Assembly (NCBI GenBank): GCA_032164245.1
Contig: JAVMKO010000042.1
Span: forward strand, 268,501 to 332,500
Source of the DNA: Sternotherus odoratus
Taxonomy: Eukaryota > Chordata > Testudines > Kinosternidae
Length of the DNA: 64,000 nt
Reading direction: 5' to 3'
Within the stretch, counting starts at the first letter, position 1. Every line of letters starts with the position of its first letter. Of this stretch, positions 52,721 through 63,475 are shown in pieces. Under the pieces are notes generated by a model. It saw only the letters and a list, made by a program, of their open reading frames with translations. It was not told the DNA's origin and did no database searches. A program made the position numbers and the translations under genes.

Positions 52721-53039
52721 CCGCGCCCAGCCCCTCCCCCAGGCCGGGCGACTGCCCCCTGCTCCCCCCTCCCACCACCAATTAGCGCTCATCTGCTTTG
52801 GTGCGAACGCAGATTACACACCCCGCGGTGCCCGCCCCACACCCTCCGGCGCGGGGCGCCTTGGGCCGGGTGTCTCCCCCTCATCCCGGGCTGGGTACCC
52901 TTCCCCGCGGGGGACCCCCCCAATCGGTGCTCGGCGCGCCAGGCCAGCCGCCTTGAACCCGCAGCCCCCCCCCGCTATGCGAATCCTGCCAAGAGCCGCG
53001 CCGTGCCTTGATTTCCCCTTCCCTCTGCCCATTTTCCAG

Positions 53040-53147
53040 GGCCTGGCACTGGGCGTACCGGATGGGGGGCACCCCCGGGTAATTCCAATGCCCAAGGGCG
53101 CTCAACTACCCCCCCGGCGTTCTTTTGCCTTGCTCGGCCGGCAGTAG
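53040..53147 (+). CDS. Coiled-coil gene, probable terminal exon
   Basis: Acceptor TTTTCCAG, phase 0, then 35 codons (GLALGVPDGGHPRVIPMPKG, later RRSFALLGRQ) ending in two consecutive TAG codons. Phase agrees with exon 5, giving about 190 codons overall. An internal CCCGG|GTAATT could be a donor for a shorter version. No polyadenylation signal was identified close by. Confidence 0.5.
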   Translation, partial: GLALGVPDGGHPRVIPMPKGAQLPPRRSFALLGRQ

Positions 53148-53640
53148 TAGGTTGTTATCCCCTTGGTGGAGGGGGATGGACAGTGCCAGTCCCTCCCCTT
53201 CTCCCCGGGCTCCTCCGCCAGTCTCTGCCCTCCTGTCCCTTCCGGCTCCCGCCCCCCCCAGGCTCTGCCCCACAGCTCACCCTTGCCCCATGGGAGCCCT
53301 CACCTCACATCCTGGCTCCTCCCTGGGGCCGCTCAGCCCGCACCCGGGGTCCTCCGAACTCCCACCCAGCCAGCGTCAATGTGCCCCTCCGACCCATCCG
53401 TGCCCCCTTTCCATGCCAACGGGGGAGGGGTGGAAGGGAATAGCCAATCCATGGAGACACCCCTCTCCCCCACCCCCAACCCCCCCAAACGCACAACCCC
53501 CCCACCTCACGCAACCTCACACAGACTGCAACAACCCTCCACAACCTGTCCCACGCATGCCGACCCCGCATCCCTGCTTGGCTCCCTGCACCGGCACAGC
53601 CCCCCCAACCCGCCCCATTGCAACACCACCCCATAGCTCC
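53148..53640. other. C-rich sequence, no gene
   Basis: Low-complexity C-rich DNA, possibly 3' UTR of the coiled-coil gene. Confidence 0.4.
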
Positions 53641-54560
53641 AACCCCTGGGCCCTGGACACACACCCACACCAACAACACACCCACCCTAACACACAACCT
53701 CCACGCACAAATCCCAACACGCTGACCTCTCAGGTACGCCCCCATACAACCTCAACCTACACACACCACACGCACAACCCCTACACACACATACCAACAA
53801 ACAACCTACACACACAACCTCCACACACAAATCCCAACACACCGACCACTACAGGTACGCCCCCATACAACCTAAACCTGCAGACACCACACGCACAACC
53901 CCTACACACACACGCACGCACACACATACCAACAAACAACCTACACACATAACCTCCACGCACAAATCCTCTCCACACATCCTCCCTCCAAACACACCCT
54001 CCACACGCACACAACTTCCACGCACAAATCCCAATATACAACCTCCACCCCCCCCACAACCTGCACACACATCCCTCCCACAGACACACACAAAAACACA
54101 TATCCCCTCCACGCACATCCCAGCAAACAACCCATATGTACACAACCTCCATGCACAAATCCCAACACACAACCTCTACACACAGACACACACACACAAT
54201 CTGTACACAAATCCAACACACAACCTCTACACACACACACACGCGCAACCTGTACACAAATCCCAACACACGCCCAACACACACACCAACATAACCTCCA
54301 TGCACAAATCCCAACACACAACCTCTACACACAGACACACACACACAATCCGTACACAAATCCCAACACACTCCCAACACACCCTACACACACACACCAA
54401 CATAACCTCCGTGCACAAATCCCAACACACAACCTCTACACACAGACACACACACACAACCTGTACACAAATCCCAACACACACACTCTCCACTCCCCCA
54501 CCCCTCCACACACATGCACACACAACCTCTCCACACTCCTGTACACTCCCCCCACCTGCT
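53640..54560. repeat. CA-rich minisatellite/microsatellite tract
   Basis: CACACAACCTCCACGCACAA-type units of variable length mixed with (CA)n. Minus-strand Cys/Val/Gly-rich frames across it are artefacts. Confidence 0.9.
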
Positions 54561-55840
54561 CTCCACCCCCCATGCACAACTTGCTCTAACCCCCACCAAC
54601 ACAGAACCTGCTCTCCTCGCACACAGACCCACACCCAGCCCGCCCCAGGGCACCAACCCACCCCCCCCGACCCCCTCAGCCTGCAGGCCCATCCGGCCCC
54701 ACAGCTCCCCTCCCCCCGCATGTGCCCCCCCTGATCCCCGGCCCCCACAGCTCCCCTCCCCCCCGCGAATCCCCATCTTCCTGGGCACCACCATCTCCCC
54801 CCCCGGAACCCCCCATTCCCTCCTCCAGCCCCCATGACCCCCGTGTGCCACCATTGCCCCATAGATGCCGGCACCCCCCACATACCCCAGCACTCCATCC
54901 TTTCCCCCCCCAGCACCCCATTTCCCCCCCGGCACCCCATCCCTCCCCCAGCCGCAGCCCCGTCTGCTCGCTCCACTCTCCCGGCACCGTCTGCCTGGCT
55001 GGGCTGGGAACTGGCCGGCCCTGTCCTCCTGCCCCCCAGGCTCCCCCCCCAGCTCCCCCCACCCTCAGGACCCATAAACTGATTAGCTCGACAAAGACAC
55101 AGGGGGAGGATTATGGGTGTTAAACTCCCCCCCCCCCCCGGCCAATCCCCAGGCTCCGGCAGCCCCGTCCCCACCGGTGGGGGGGGGGCGGCGGGAGACC
55201 GGCCGGGGGGGGGCCATGGGCCCCAAAATTTCTGTCGCTGGCCCTGCCCCCTACACCCGACCCCCCCACACTCCTCCCCCCAGAGACATGCCCAACGCAC
55301 TCCCCAGACCCCGACCCCTCCCCCCACCCCTCCCCCCCAGAGACATGCCCAATGCACTCCCCAGACCCCGCCCCGCGAGGACCCCCCCCCCCCCGCCCCT
55401 CACCCCACGGTGCGGCGCCGCTTCCGGGAGCCCCTCCCAAAGCTGCCAATCACTGTGCTTGGTCCCGCCCCCATCCCGTGCCCTGGAGCAGTGGGCGGTG
55501 CCTGGTATGCTAATGAGGACGAGGCTGAACTGCCCTGAGCAGTGAACCGCTCCGGGACCTGGGGGATGGGGGGTCGCTCTCTGCCCCCTTCCCCCCCCCA
55601 ACCGCCACTCGCCCCCCTCCCCCACACGACCTCTACCCCTCCCCCACAGCCACCCCGGATTCCCGCCGGACCCCATCCAGGGGAGAAAGGAGGCGGGGGG
55701 GGGGGCTGGAGTCACCCTGAGGTGTCTAGCTGCCGTCCCACGGTGGGTTCTGCAAAACCCAGCTCTGCTTTATGAATAATCCCCCCTGGGGGAGGGGGCA
55801 GTACCTGCCATTTCTTCCCCAGTTTTGCACCATGGGGGGG
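54560..55840. other. C-rich and CpG-rich spacer
   Basis: Contains a tandem CCCAACGCACTCCCCAGACC unit (55288-55370) and a promoter-like GC block at 55410-55560 with an ATTGG box (minus) and CCGGAAG ETS-like motif. No exon is convincing. Confidence 0.4.
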
Positions 55841-57850
55841 GCTGGAAAGCCCAACTTCTCTTAATGTACAAAAATAGAAACACCCTCCACTGGGGGGAGG
55901 CTGAGCGGGGCTGGCTGGCGCAGGTGCAGAAAGAGAGGCTGTGCCAGGCGGGGGTCCTGCATGAGCAACACCGCTACCCCCCCAGTTGGGTGTTGGTTAT
56001 TTAAGTAAAGAAGAGTTGGGTTTTGCAGCACCCCCTGGGAGCAGTGGGGCTGGGTGTGGGTGGGTGTGTTATTGTAGGGTCTCTGTGGGCACTGGGATGG
56101 TGTGTGGAGATTTGTTATTGTAGGGTCTCTGTGGGCACTGGGATGGTGTGTGGAGATTTGTTATTGTAGGGTCTCTGTGGGCACTGGGATGGTGTGTGGA
56201 GGTTTGTTATTGTAGGGTCTCTGGGAGCGCTGGCGCTGCGTGTACGGGTGGGATCCTGTTGGCTGGCCAGTTGTGGGGGGGAAGGCAGCATGACCCCCAG
56301 TGCCCCCCACTACCACTGGATGCAGCCCAGCTACATCTCTGTGCCCCCCTGCTCCCCAGAGGCAGTGTGGGGCTGTAAGTCAGGAGTGAGGGGCACTGGC
56401 CCAGGTGTGACAGGGGCAGGGCAGGGGCTGCGGGTCGGGAGTGAGCTTGGTGGGAAACTCGCACGTGCTCGCACACTGGCTGCATGAGCCGACGTGCGAG
56501 GAAGTCACCCCGTGCTAATTGTCATGGCTGGGCGAGGGAGGGGGAAGAGGCGCCCCCCCCCCCCGATATGGGGCACATGCCCGTGGCGGATACACTAACC
56601 CCCTCCCCACGCTGGGGAGAGAACCCAGGAGTCCTGGCTCCAATTCCCCTCTGATCTAACCCACCAGCCCCCACTCCTGACCCAGAGTCAGAGAGAGAAC
56701 CCAGGCGTCCTGGCTCCCAACCGCCTCCTGCTCTAACCACTAGGCCCCACTCCCCTTCCAGAGGTGGGGAGAGGACCCAGGAGTCCTGGCTCCCAGCCCC
56801 CCCTGCTCTGACCCACCAGCCCCCACTGCCCTCCCAGAGGAAAGGCTAAGAACCCAGTTGTCCAGATTCTTGACATTCACATGCCCCCGCCCCGCCTTGG
56901 GGTGTCTGGATCTGCCTAGGGGATAACAACCTACTTTTGTGACCAGTCTCCTCCCCAGCTCACAAGAAATGGGTCTGTGCCGGGGTTCTAGAGTCTCGAA
57001 CCCAGCCAACGAGGGGGCTGTAGCCAAACGCATAGGCGGGGGGGCAGAGTTAAGGTGAAATGGACGTCCTTAATGCCCGGACTTTGCCCGCCCTCGGGGC
57101 TTATGCAAGTGAAAGAGCTGGAGGCCCCTCATTGATTCACCGGTGGCCCCTGTGAACGTGTGGCTCACTGCCCCCTAATCCCCCCCACACAAATCTGGTT
57201 GCCATGGCGAGGTAGCGGGCCCAATTTTGCTCCTTCCCCAGTGGTGCCATGTTATGCAAATCACCCCCGCTCCTTGGTATAGGGACGCCTCATTTGCATA
57301 GAGCCACCCAGTATCAGGTGGGGCCCCAACAGGGATATGGGTTGTGGCTTACGGGGGGGATATCCAGCCCTTACAGCCTACAAAATAGGGGTCCAGGTGG
57401 AGGGGGGAGAGGGAAAGTGGGGTGCACAGAACCCCATGGCATGGAGGGGGTGAGGCAGGTGAAGGGTGCCCCCTATACCCTGCAGTGGCACCCGCCCCCA
57501 GTACCCCGCGCCTGCTTTGGGGTTCCCCTCCCAGGACCCCCCTTTTCTCCACTGCCCCCACCCTGGCGGCGCCCCCTACCTGTAGCCCATGGCAGGGCGG
57601 GTACTCTGCTGCTCCCCGGCCAGCAGCCCCGCCTCCAGCAGGTAACTCGCCAGCCACCACCGCTCCAGCAGCCACCGCGCCACCTCCAGCACCTGGCCCG
57701 GGGTGAGCGCCGGGTCCCGCCCCACCAGGCCCCCCTGGCTGCGCCGCCACCCGCCCTCTCCCTGCCCGCCTTTGCCTTTCTTGGCGACGAGCAGCCCATA
57801 GAGCTCGTCCATGCTCAGCTTGGCCCCCGCCGCGCCGCGCCCCGTGGCCC
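55840..57850. repeat. Segmental duplication, copy B (partner 20900-23300)
   Basis: Same order of landmarks as copy A: minisatellite, GGCTGTAAGTCAGGAGTGAG, X-box/octamers and exon. It lacks the solo LTR and has fewer 46-bp units, but contains an insertion of the 76-bp dispersed repeat (56595-56850). Confidence 0.85.
57197..57299. promoter_or_regulatory. X-box plus paired octamer module (copy B)
   Basis: GGTTGCCATGGCGAG, ATGCAAAT (57254-57261) and ATTTGCAT (57292-57299) are unchanged from copy A although nearby bases differ. Confidence 0.5.
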
Positions 57851-57872
57851 CCCGCGAGTAGGTGGCGAACAT
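57580..57872 (-). CDS. Exon of an unrecognised gene, copy B
   Basis: Homologue of 23014-23285 with the same CTACAG|GTAGGG donor. It encodes MFATYSRGATGRGAAGAKLS, MDELYGLLVAKKGKGG, then LTPGQVLEVARWLLERWWLA and ends AMGYR. It is longer at its N-terminus than copy A. A GC-rich tandem repeat lies immediately upstream, so the first exon boundary is uncertain. Function unknown. Confidence 0.45.
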
Positions 57873-57884
57873 GGCCCGGTGCGC

Positions 57885-58335
57885 CCCATGCCGGCTCCCC
57901 CGTGCGCCCAGGTCTTGGAGCGCCCCGCGCCGGCTCCTCCGTGCGGCTGGGTGTTGGAGCGCCCCGTGCCGGCTCCTCCCTGTGGCCGGGTCTTGGAGCG
58001 CCCCGCATCGGCTCCCCATGTGCCCGGGTCTTGGAACGCCCCGTGCCGTCTCCTATGTGTACCCCAGACCGCCCTGCGCCGGCTCCTCCTTGCGCCCGGG
58101 TCTTGGAGCGCCCTGCGCCTTCTCCTCCGTGCGTCCCGGAGCGCCCCATGCCGGCTTCCCCGTGCGCCCGGGTCTTGGAGCGCCTGGCACCTTCTGCCCT
58201 GTGCGCCCAGGTCTTGGAGCAGCCTGCACCTTATCGCCCGGGTCTTGGAGCGCCGGCTCCCCGTGCGCCCTGCTCCTTCTCCCCTGTGCGCCCTGCTCCT
58301 TCTCCCCCGTGCGCCCTGGGCGCGCTTGGCTCCCG
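57885..58335. repeat. GC-rich tandem repeat
   Basis: About ten imperfect copies built on CGGGTCTTGGAGCGCC and CGGCTCCTCCGTGCGCCC, adjoining the copy-B exon. Several frames stay open; no protein inferred. Confidence 0.85.
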
Positions 58336-58339
58336 CCGC

Positions 58340-59260
58340 CCGGACACTCTCCCCGCCCCGGGAAGCCACGTGGAGCCGGCTTAGCCCGGGGGACTCGGCA
58401 GCTGCCATGCGGTGCCCCTGTGACCCCCCCCCTCTTCTTGCCGTGCCTCATTAACCGTGACCCCCCCTCACTACCCCCAAGGGGCACGTCCCCCCGTCAG
58501 CCATTCCCATGGTGAACCCCCATAGCAGGGGGAGCCCTGGCAGGGTGATCGCCTCTCCCTACCTACTCCACAGGCCCTGCCCCTCCCCACACCATGCCCC
58601 CTCTTCCGCCCCCCCATCCTGGGCTATAGGGACTGTGGCATGTAAACTGCCCTGCCCCCCACTGTAAGGGGCACGGAGGGGCAGGGACCCCAGCACCCTT
58701 CCCCCAGGCAGTGGATTCTCACCAGCCGTGTTTTCACAAGGACTGGGTCTCACGAGAGCCGGGAGATTTTCCCAAGCGGCCCATGATTTTCACGAGAGGT
58801 CTCCCGGGCCAGTGATTTCCCCCATGATTTTTCACGAGTGGTCCCTGTCTCACAAGAGATTTTCACAAGGGAAATGATTTTTCACCAGGGGTCCCTCGTT
58901 TTCACAGGTCAGTGATTTTTGGGAACCCTGAGGCACCCAGTTTTAGACACCCCGAGAGCCCCCCTTTTCACCCAGCACCCCCCTGCTAGGCAGACCCCCC
59001 GTCAAGCAAGGCCCCCCTCCCATATCACCATGACAGCAGCTGCCCGGAGTGACCAGATTAGCTAAACTGCTTAAGGGAACAAGTGGCCAAATTCCGAGGT
59101 TGGCTCAGAGACGGTGGGGGAGGGGAAAGGGGGCATCTGCCGGGGAGGGGGGAGGGGAAGGGCCCCCTCACAGCGTGTGGGGGGGTGAGATCACCCTGGG
59201 GTGTCCAGGCATCCCCCCCTCTGTGGGTTCACCAAGGGAATAACTCACCAGGAGCCTGGG
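58340..59260. other. No gene recognised
   Basis: GC-rich spacer including a set of short TTTTCACGAG/GTGATTTTC repeats (58730-58920). Confidence 0.4.
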
Positions 59261-59264
59261 AGGG

Positions 59265-59440
59265 CGGGGAGCCAGGACTCCTGGGTTCTCTCCCCGGCTC
59301 TGGGAGGGGAGTCGGGGCTGGTGGGTTAGAGCAGGGGGGGGTGGCTGGGAGCCACCAGCCCCCACTCCCCTCCCAGAGCCGGGGAGAGAACCCAGGCGTC
59401 CTGGCTCCCAGCCCCCCTGCTCTAACCACTAGCCCCCACT
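59265..59440. repeat. Dispersed 76-bp repeat, head-to-head pair
   Basis: AGCCAGGACTCCTGGGTTCT at the left and its inverted counterpart (GAGAACCCAGGCGTCCTGGC) at the right form a palindrome. Confidence 0.85.
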
Positions 59441-59584
59441 CTGACTCAGTTTCCCTCTGTGTCCAGGGGGCGGGGGCGGGGCCTGTCTCCAACACCTCGA
59501 AATTCGAAACCGCTGCCGGCCGCTCACTGGGCCGGCAGTTAAGCGGAGGGCGGGGCTAGAGTCCGCCGGCCTCGGCCCCTCCCG

Positions 59585-60405
59585 CTCTGTCATTGGCCGC
59601 CGCATCCCGAAGGATCCGGTTCCGCTTTGCTATTGGCCACCGCGCCCGCCCCGCACGTGGCAGCTCCACTGTCAGTCCCCGCCCTCCACCCTGCCATTGG
59701 ACGCCGACCCCGGCTGACCCCTCCCCCCTATGCTTCCCATTGGCAACCGTCTCGTCCCTCCAACCATCCCATTGGACGCCGCGCCCATCCCCTTCCATAT
59801 GATAATACACCCTCTCATTGGTTCGCACACATGCCCGTCTCCTGCTGCTCGTTCGCTATTGGCTTCTGGGGCCTGGCCGCTCTCCCATTGGCTCTGCCAT
59901 GCCCCGTGTCCCCTCGCGGCGAACACCCCCCCTGGACTAGCGCCCCGCGCCGCGGCTGTGCTCGCGTCTTGGGGAGTGGGGCGGGGCTCGCGCCTGCGCC
60001 GTTAGGATTAAAACAAACGGAGGCTCTTGTCAATCACTCCGGGCGGCGGCCAATCAGAGAAGGGAGGCGTGGCGCCCCCGCCATTTTGTGAGGGGTCCCA
60101 GCTTCCCCCCAGGAACAGAGGGCGGCGCCCAGCCAATCACGAGAGAAGCTGAGGACGAGCCCAGCCAATCACGGAAGAGGGGGCGGGCAGTCAGCTACTG
60201 GAGGGAGGGTTAGGGGAGACACCCAGCCAATCAGGGGTAATAAGATGCACCCCCCCCTTCCCCTCAGCCAATGAGAGAGAAGAGATGTGGTGTCCAGCCA
60301 ATCATAAGGGAGCAAAAGAAAAGGAAGGCTCCAGCCAATCACAAGCAAGGGAGCAGGCTGAGTCCCACCCAGGGAAGAGCTGTCAGCAGACCCCAGCCAA
60401 TCAGA
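59585..60405. promoter_or_regulatory. Opposed arrays of CCAAT boxes
   Basis: Eight ATTGG boxes (59592, 59632, 59696, 59739, 59771, 59817, 59858, 59887) are followed, across a centre with GGGGCGGGGC (59979 region) and a YY1-like CCGCCATTTTG (60079-60089), by eight CCAAT boxes (60050, 60133, 60165, 60227, 60268, 60298, 60335, 60397). Most of the second set are CAGCCAATCA, a near-ideal NF-Y site. Spacing is 29-83 bp. It looks like a strong, possibly bidirectional promoter, but no exon was identified on either side. Confidence 0.65.
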
Positions 60406-60654
60406 GCAGCAAGGATGGAGCTGGTCCCGCCCCTTTGGAGACCCTCACCTTGGCAGAAGGACGGAAGGGCGGGGATGGGCCTGGGCGGGGGGGACTGAGG
60501 CACAGCTGGAGGGGGGGCGGGGCTAATAGCCGGCAGCTGGACCTGGGGCTTCCGGCCTTCGCCCACATCCAGTGGCGAGGAGTTCCGCAGGTTAACCATG
60601 CGCTCAGTACGCACCCAGCCAGCGGGTGACCCCGGCTCGCCGCGCGTCATGCGA

Positions 60655-60776
60655 AGGGCGACCAGATGTCCCAGTTTTATAAGGACAGTCCCAATTCGGG
60701 GGTCTTTTTTTATATAGGGTCCTATTACCCCCCAGCCCTGTCCCGATTTTTCACTTGCTGTCTGGTCACCCTAGTC
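60655..60776 (+). mobile_element. Short MITE with GGGYGACCAGA termini
   Basis: About 120 bp with inverted ends AGGGCGACCAG and CTGGTCACCCT and an interior of GTCCCAGTTTTATAAGGACA type. A related fragment is at 44637. Flanks carry similar GTCATGCGA/GTCGTGCGA sequences, offset by two bases, so the target duplication is unclear. Confidence 0.7.
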
Positions 60777-60999
60777 GTGCGAAAGACCGAGGAGCGTTCT
60801 CACTGGGATTGTACCAATTTTGCTCCATCCGTCATCTCTTTTCCAGGCCAAACAACCTCCCCTGCCCCCTAATCCTTTTACCCGGCTCGTCTCCCTGGTG
60901 TGGTGGGACTGACCCAGCGACACGGCTGTTGTGTTCTTCATGTCTCCGGTGGTTTATGTGATGCCGCAAATGTGCCTCTAATGTCATTCACCTGTATTG

Positions 61000-61740
61000 C
61001 ACGTGATAGAGGGTGACTGTAACATGGTCGCCCACTACGGCAGGGGGGTAGATTGTGACTGTAACGTGATAACGTTTACACTGGGATAGACTGTGACTGT
61101 AACGTTATTGCAACAGGATAGGTTGTGACTGAAACCTTACAGTGTTTTCTCCGCACTACTGCAAGCAGGTAGATTATGACTGTAACATTACAATGCTGTC
61201 CCCAACTCCACCCCGTTATTGCAAGGGTTGTGAGTGTGACATTATGTTGTCTGCTGCTGTTGCAAAGGAATAGATTGTAACTTTCACTTTGTCCCCCACT
61301 GCCATCCCCTCTCCCCTGCTACTGTAAGGGAACCGATTGTGATAGTAAGTGTTGTCCTCCGCTAATGCAAGAGAATAGATAGTGACTGTAACGTTAAAAC
61401 GTTGTCCCCCGCTGTTGCAAAGGAATAGATTGTGACTGTAACTTTGTCCTCCTACCCCCACTAGTGCGAAGGAATGGATGTGACTGTATCCTCCCCTCCA
61501 AGCTATTACAAGGGAATAAATAGTGACTGTAGTGTTACAACGCTGTCCCCTGCTATTGCAAAGGAATAGATTGTGACTGTAGTGTTACAACTTTGCCCCC
61601 TCCCCACTATTACAAGGGAATAGATCGGGGCTGTAACTTTGTTTCCGCTCTCCCTGCTAATAATAGAAGGGAATCAATTAGGACTGTAATGTTATTTTAC
61701 CCCCCCCCCCCTAGACTGTGAGTGTAATGATATAACGCTG
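61000..61740. repeat. Degenerate tandem repeat of about 60 bp
   Basis: Repeating AAGGGAATAGATTGTGACTG and TAACGTTACAACGTTGTCCC motifs with much divergence. No gene. Confidence 0.8.
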
Positions 61741-61744
61741 CCCC

Positions 61745-62293
61745 CTCACGTTACAACCACAAGACAGGCCGTATACAAACTCACTAGTCTTAAACAGCAC
61801 AACTAACCCCTCCCCCCCAGCAGTCGCTCGATGGACCCCAGAGTCTCCCCATCACCGCGAAAACCCCACCCGTGACGCTCAGAAACAAGCGAGCCGCGAT
61901 GTTCCGCTCCGCGGAGACTGTAACCACAGCTCACGCGCCCTCCAATGTACCTCACTGACAAAAACGACTGTGGCGCGCCGCCGGGACCCACCGCCGGCCA
62001 CACCTGCCTTGCTCAGGGCGAACGCCGCACACCCAGCCCCGGGGAGACCCCTTCCCCCGCTGCCGTCCCTGCTCCCGACCCCCTCGCACCCCGGGGCTTC
62101 GGTCGGAGCCCCGGGTGGCAAACGTCTGCTCCTGACTGCCCCCGCTCTCTTTCCTCCCACAATGCAACGCGGCGTATATTTGCATATGCCACGCACGCCG
62201 GTTGCGACCGTAACCCTCAGAAAAGAGGGGCATGTCGCTTTTTGTAACAGGGGTGTCAGGGCTGTGACCTAATAACAACAAAGACAGGCAAGG

Positions 62294-62295
<2 letters not shown>
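61745..62295. other. CpG-rich spacer
   Basis: GC-rich sequence with TATTTGCATATGCC near 62178, an octamer-like motif. No exon recognised. Confidence 0.4.

Positions 62296-62329
<34 letters not shown>
62296..62329. repeat. (GT)n microsatellite
   Basis: Uninterrupted GT run of about 16 units. Confidence 0.98.
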
Positions 62330-62331
<2 letters not shown>

Positions 62332-62640
62332 TGACTGTACCCCCCCAACGTTTGTCCTTCTGCTTTGCAGCCCCCACAACCTTCCATGCCTCCCCCAGCT
62401 GGCCCCTCCCGCCCGAACAGCCCCCTCCTCCTCCTCTCCCCCGCCCCTTTCCCCGGGTCCCCCCCGCCCGGTCTCACTTCTCCCCTCGCCCCGCGCAGGG
62501 ACCCCGGGGTCTGGTCCCCTCCCCCCCCCCAGGGCAGAGCCGGGCCGGGCGGGGGGGTCGTTGGTCTCCGACCCCCCCGCGGGCGGGGCCCCCCCGGGAG
62601 CAGATCCCGGCGCTGCGAGATGCCGGGTCCCCCGGACACT

Positions 62641-62960
62641 GGGGCGGAGTCACCGCCCCGCCCCCAGCCCCGCCCCCGGGCTCGCGCCGCTACCTGGAGA
62701 CTCCAACGGCCCCGCAACCCCCGGCTCCTCGCTCCCCCCTCCCGCTCAACGTCACTTCCGGTCCCGGGAGAGTCAGGGACTACATCTCCCAGCCTGCACC
62801 GGGGGCGCTTCCGCCTTCTCCAGCCCAGCGCGGGAGGCTTCCAGTATCACTGCGCATGCTCCATTAGCACGCGGTACAGGTAACGGTTCCCTGCGGCTTC
62901 CCTGATCTGTGCTGGGGAAAAGACCGTTATTAACCCCTCCGCGCCCGGCCGCACCAGCGA
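62641..62960 (+). promoter_or_regulatory. CpG-island promoter with ZNF143-type site (copy 2)
   Basis: Shares GAGTCACCGCCCCGCCCCCA, CTCGCGCCGCTACCTGGA and ACTACATCTCCCAGCCTGC (62779-62797) with 47042-47254, and the downstream GGCGGGAAAGTGACTCTCGG with 47371. A possible first exon ends at GGTACAG|GTAACG (62878). The coding part of the downstream gene is not in view. Confidence 0.6.
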
Positions 62961-63409
62961 GTGAGAGACCCGGGGGGGGGCGGGAAAGTGACTCTCGGCC
63001 CCGCGAACCGGGGAGAAGCCTCGGAGCTGCCCCAGCCCCAGTGGATCCGGCCCCGCGGGGATGGGGGGGCAGAGACTGGGGCGGGGGAGAAGCCGGAGTT
63101 GCGGGGGGAGGAAGGTCAGTGGGACGCGGGGGGTTGAACGGTCTCTGTGCAGCCAGGAAATCCCCGGGGGGGGGCGGAAGTGGGGGGGGGAAGTTGCCCC
63201 CAGATCGCAGTTCCCAGCCCCCTGCCCATCACCCACTGCTGCCCCCTCCCCTCCCCCAGGGAACCTGCCAGCTCCCCCTCCCCCACCCTCTTAACGCAGC
63301 TCCTCAGAGGGCTCCCTGCCCCCCATGTGAACGGTGGCACTGGGGGGAACTGTGGATGTGCTGGACAGTCCGATAAAATCCAGTCACATCGTCTCTCTTT
63401 TCTACAAAG

Positions 63410-63475
63410 AAAATCTCACATTTACACCTTTTCTCACATTTACACCTTTTCTCACATTTACACCTTTTCTCACAT
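63410..63475. repeat. 18-bp tandem repeat
   Basis: About 3.5 copies of TCACATTTACACCTTTTC. Confidence 0.95.

Noticed and set aside
53781..55357. Cys/Val-rich minus-strand frames up to 376 codons
   Set aside because: Product of the CA-rich tandem tract; no domain or splice context.
55113..55545. Pro-rich frames ending GAWYANEDEAELP as a gene exon
   Set aside because: No acceptor with matching phase, composition follows the C-rich background, and the region looks more like a GC-rich promoter on the minus strand.
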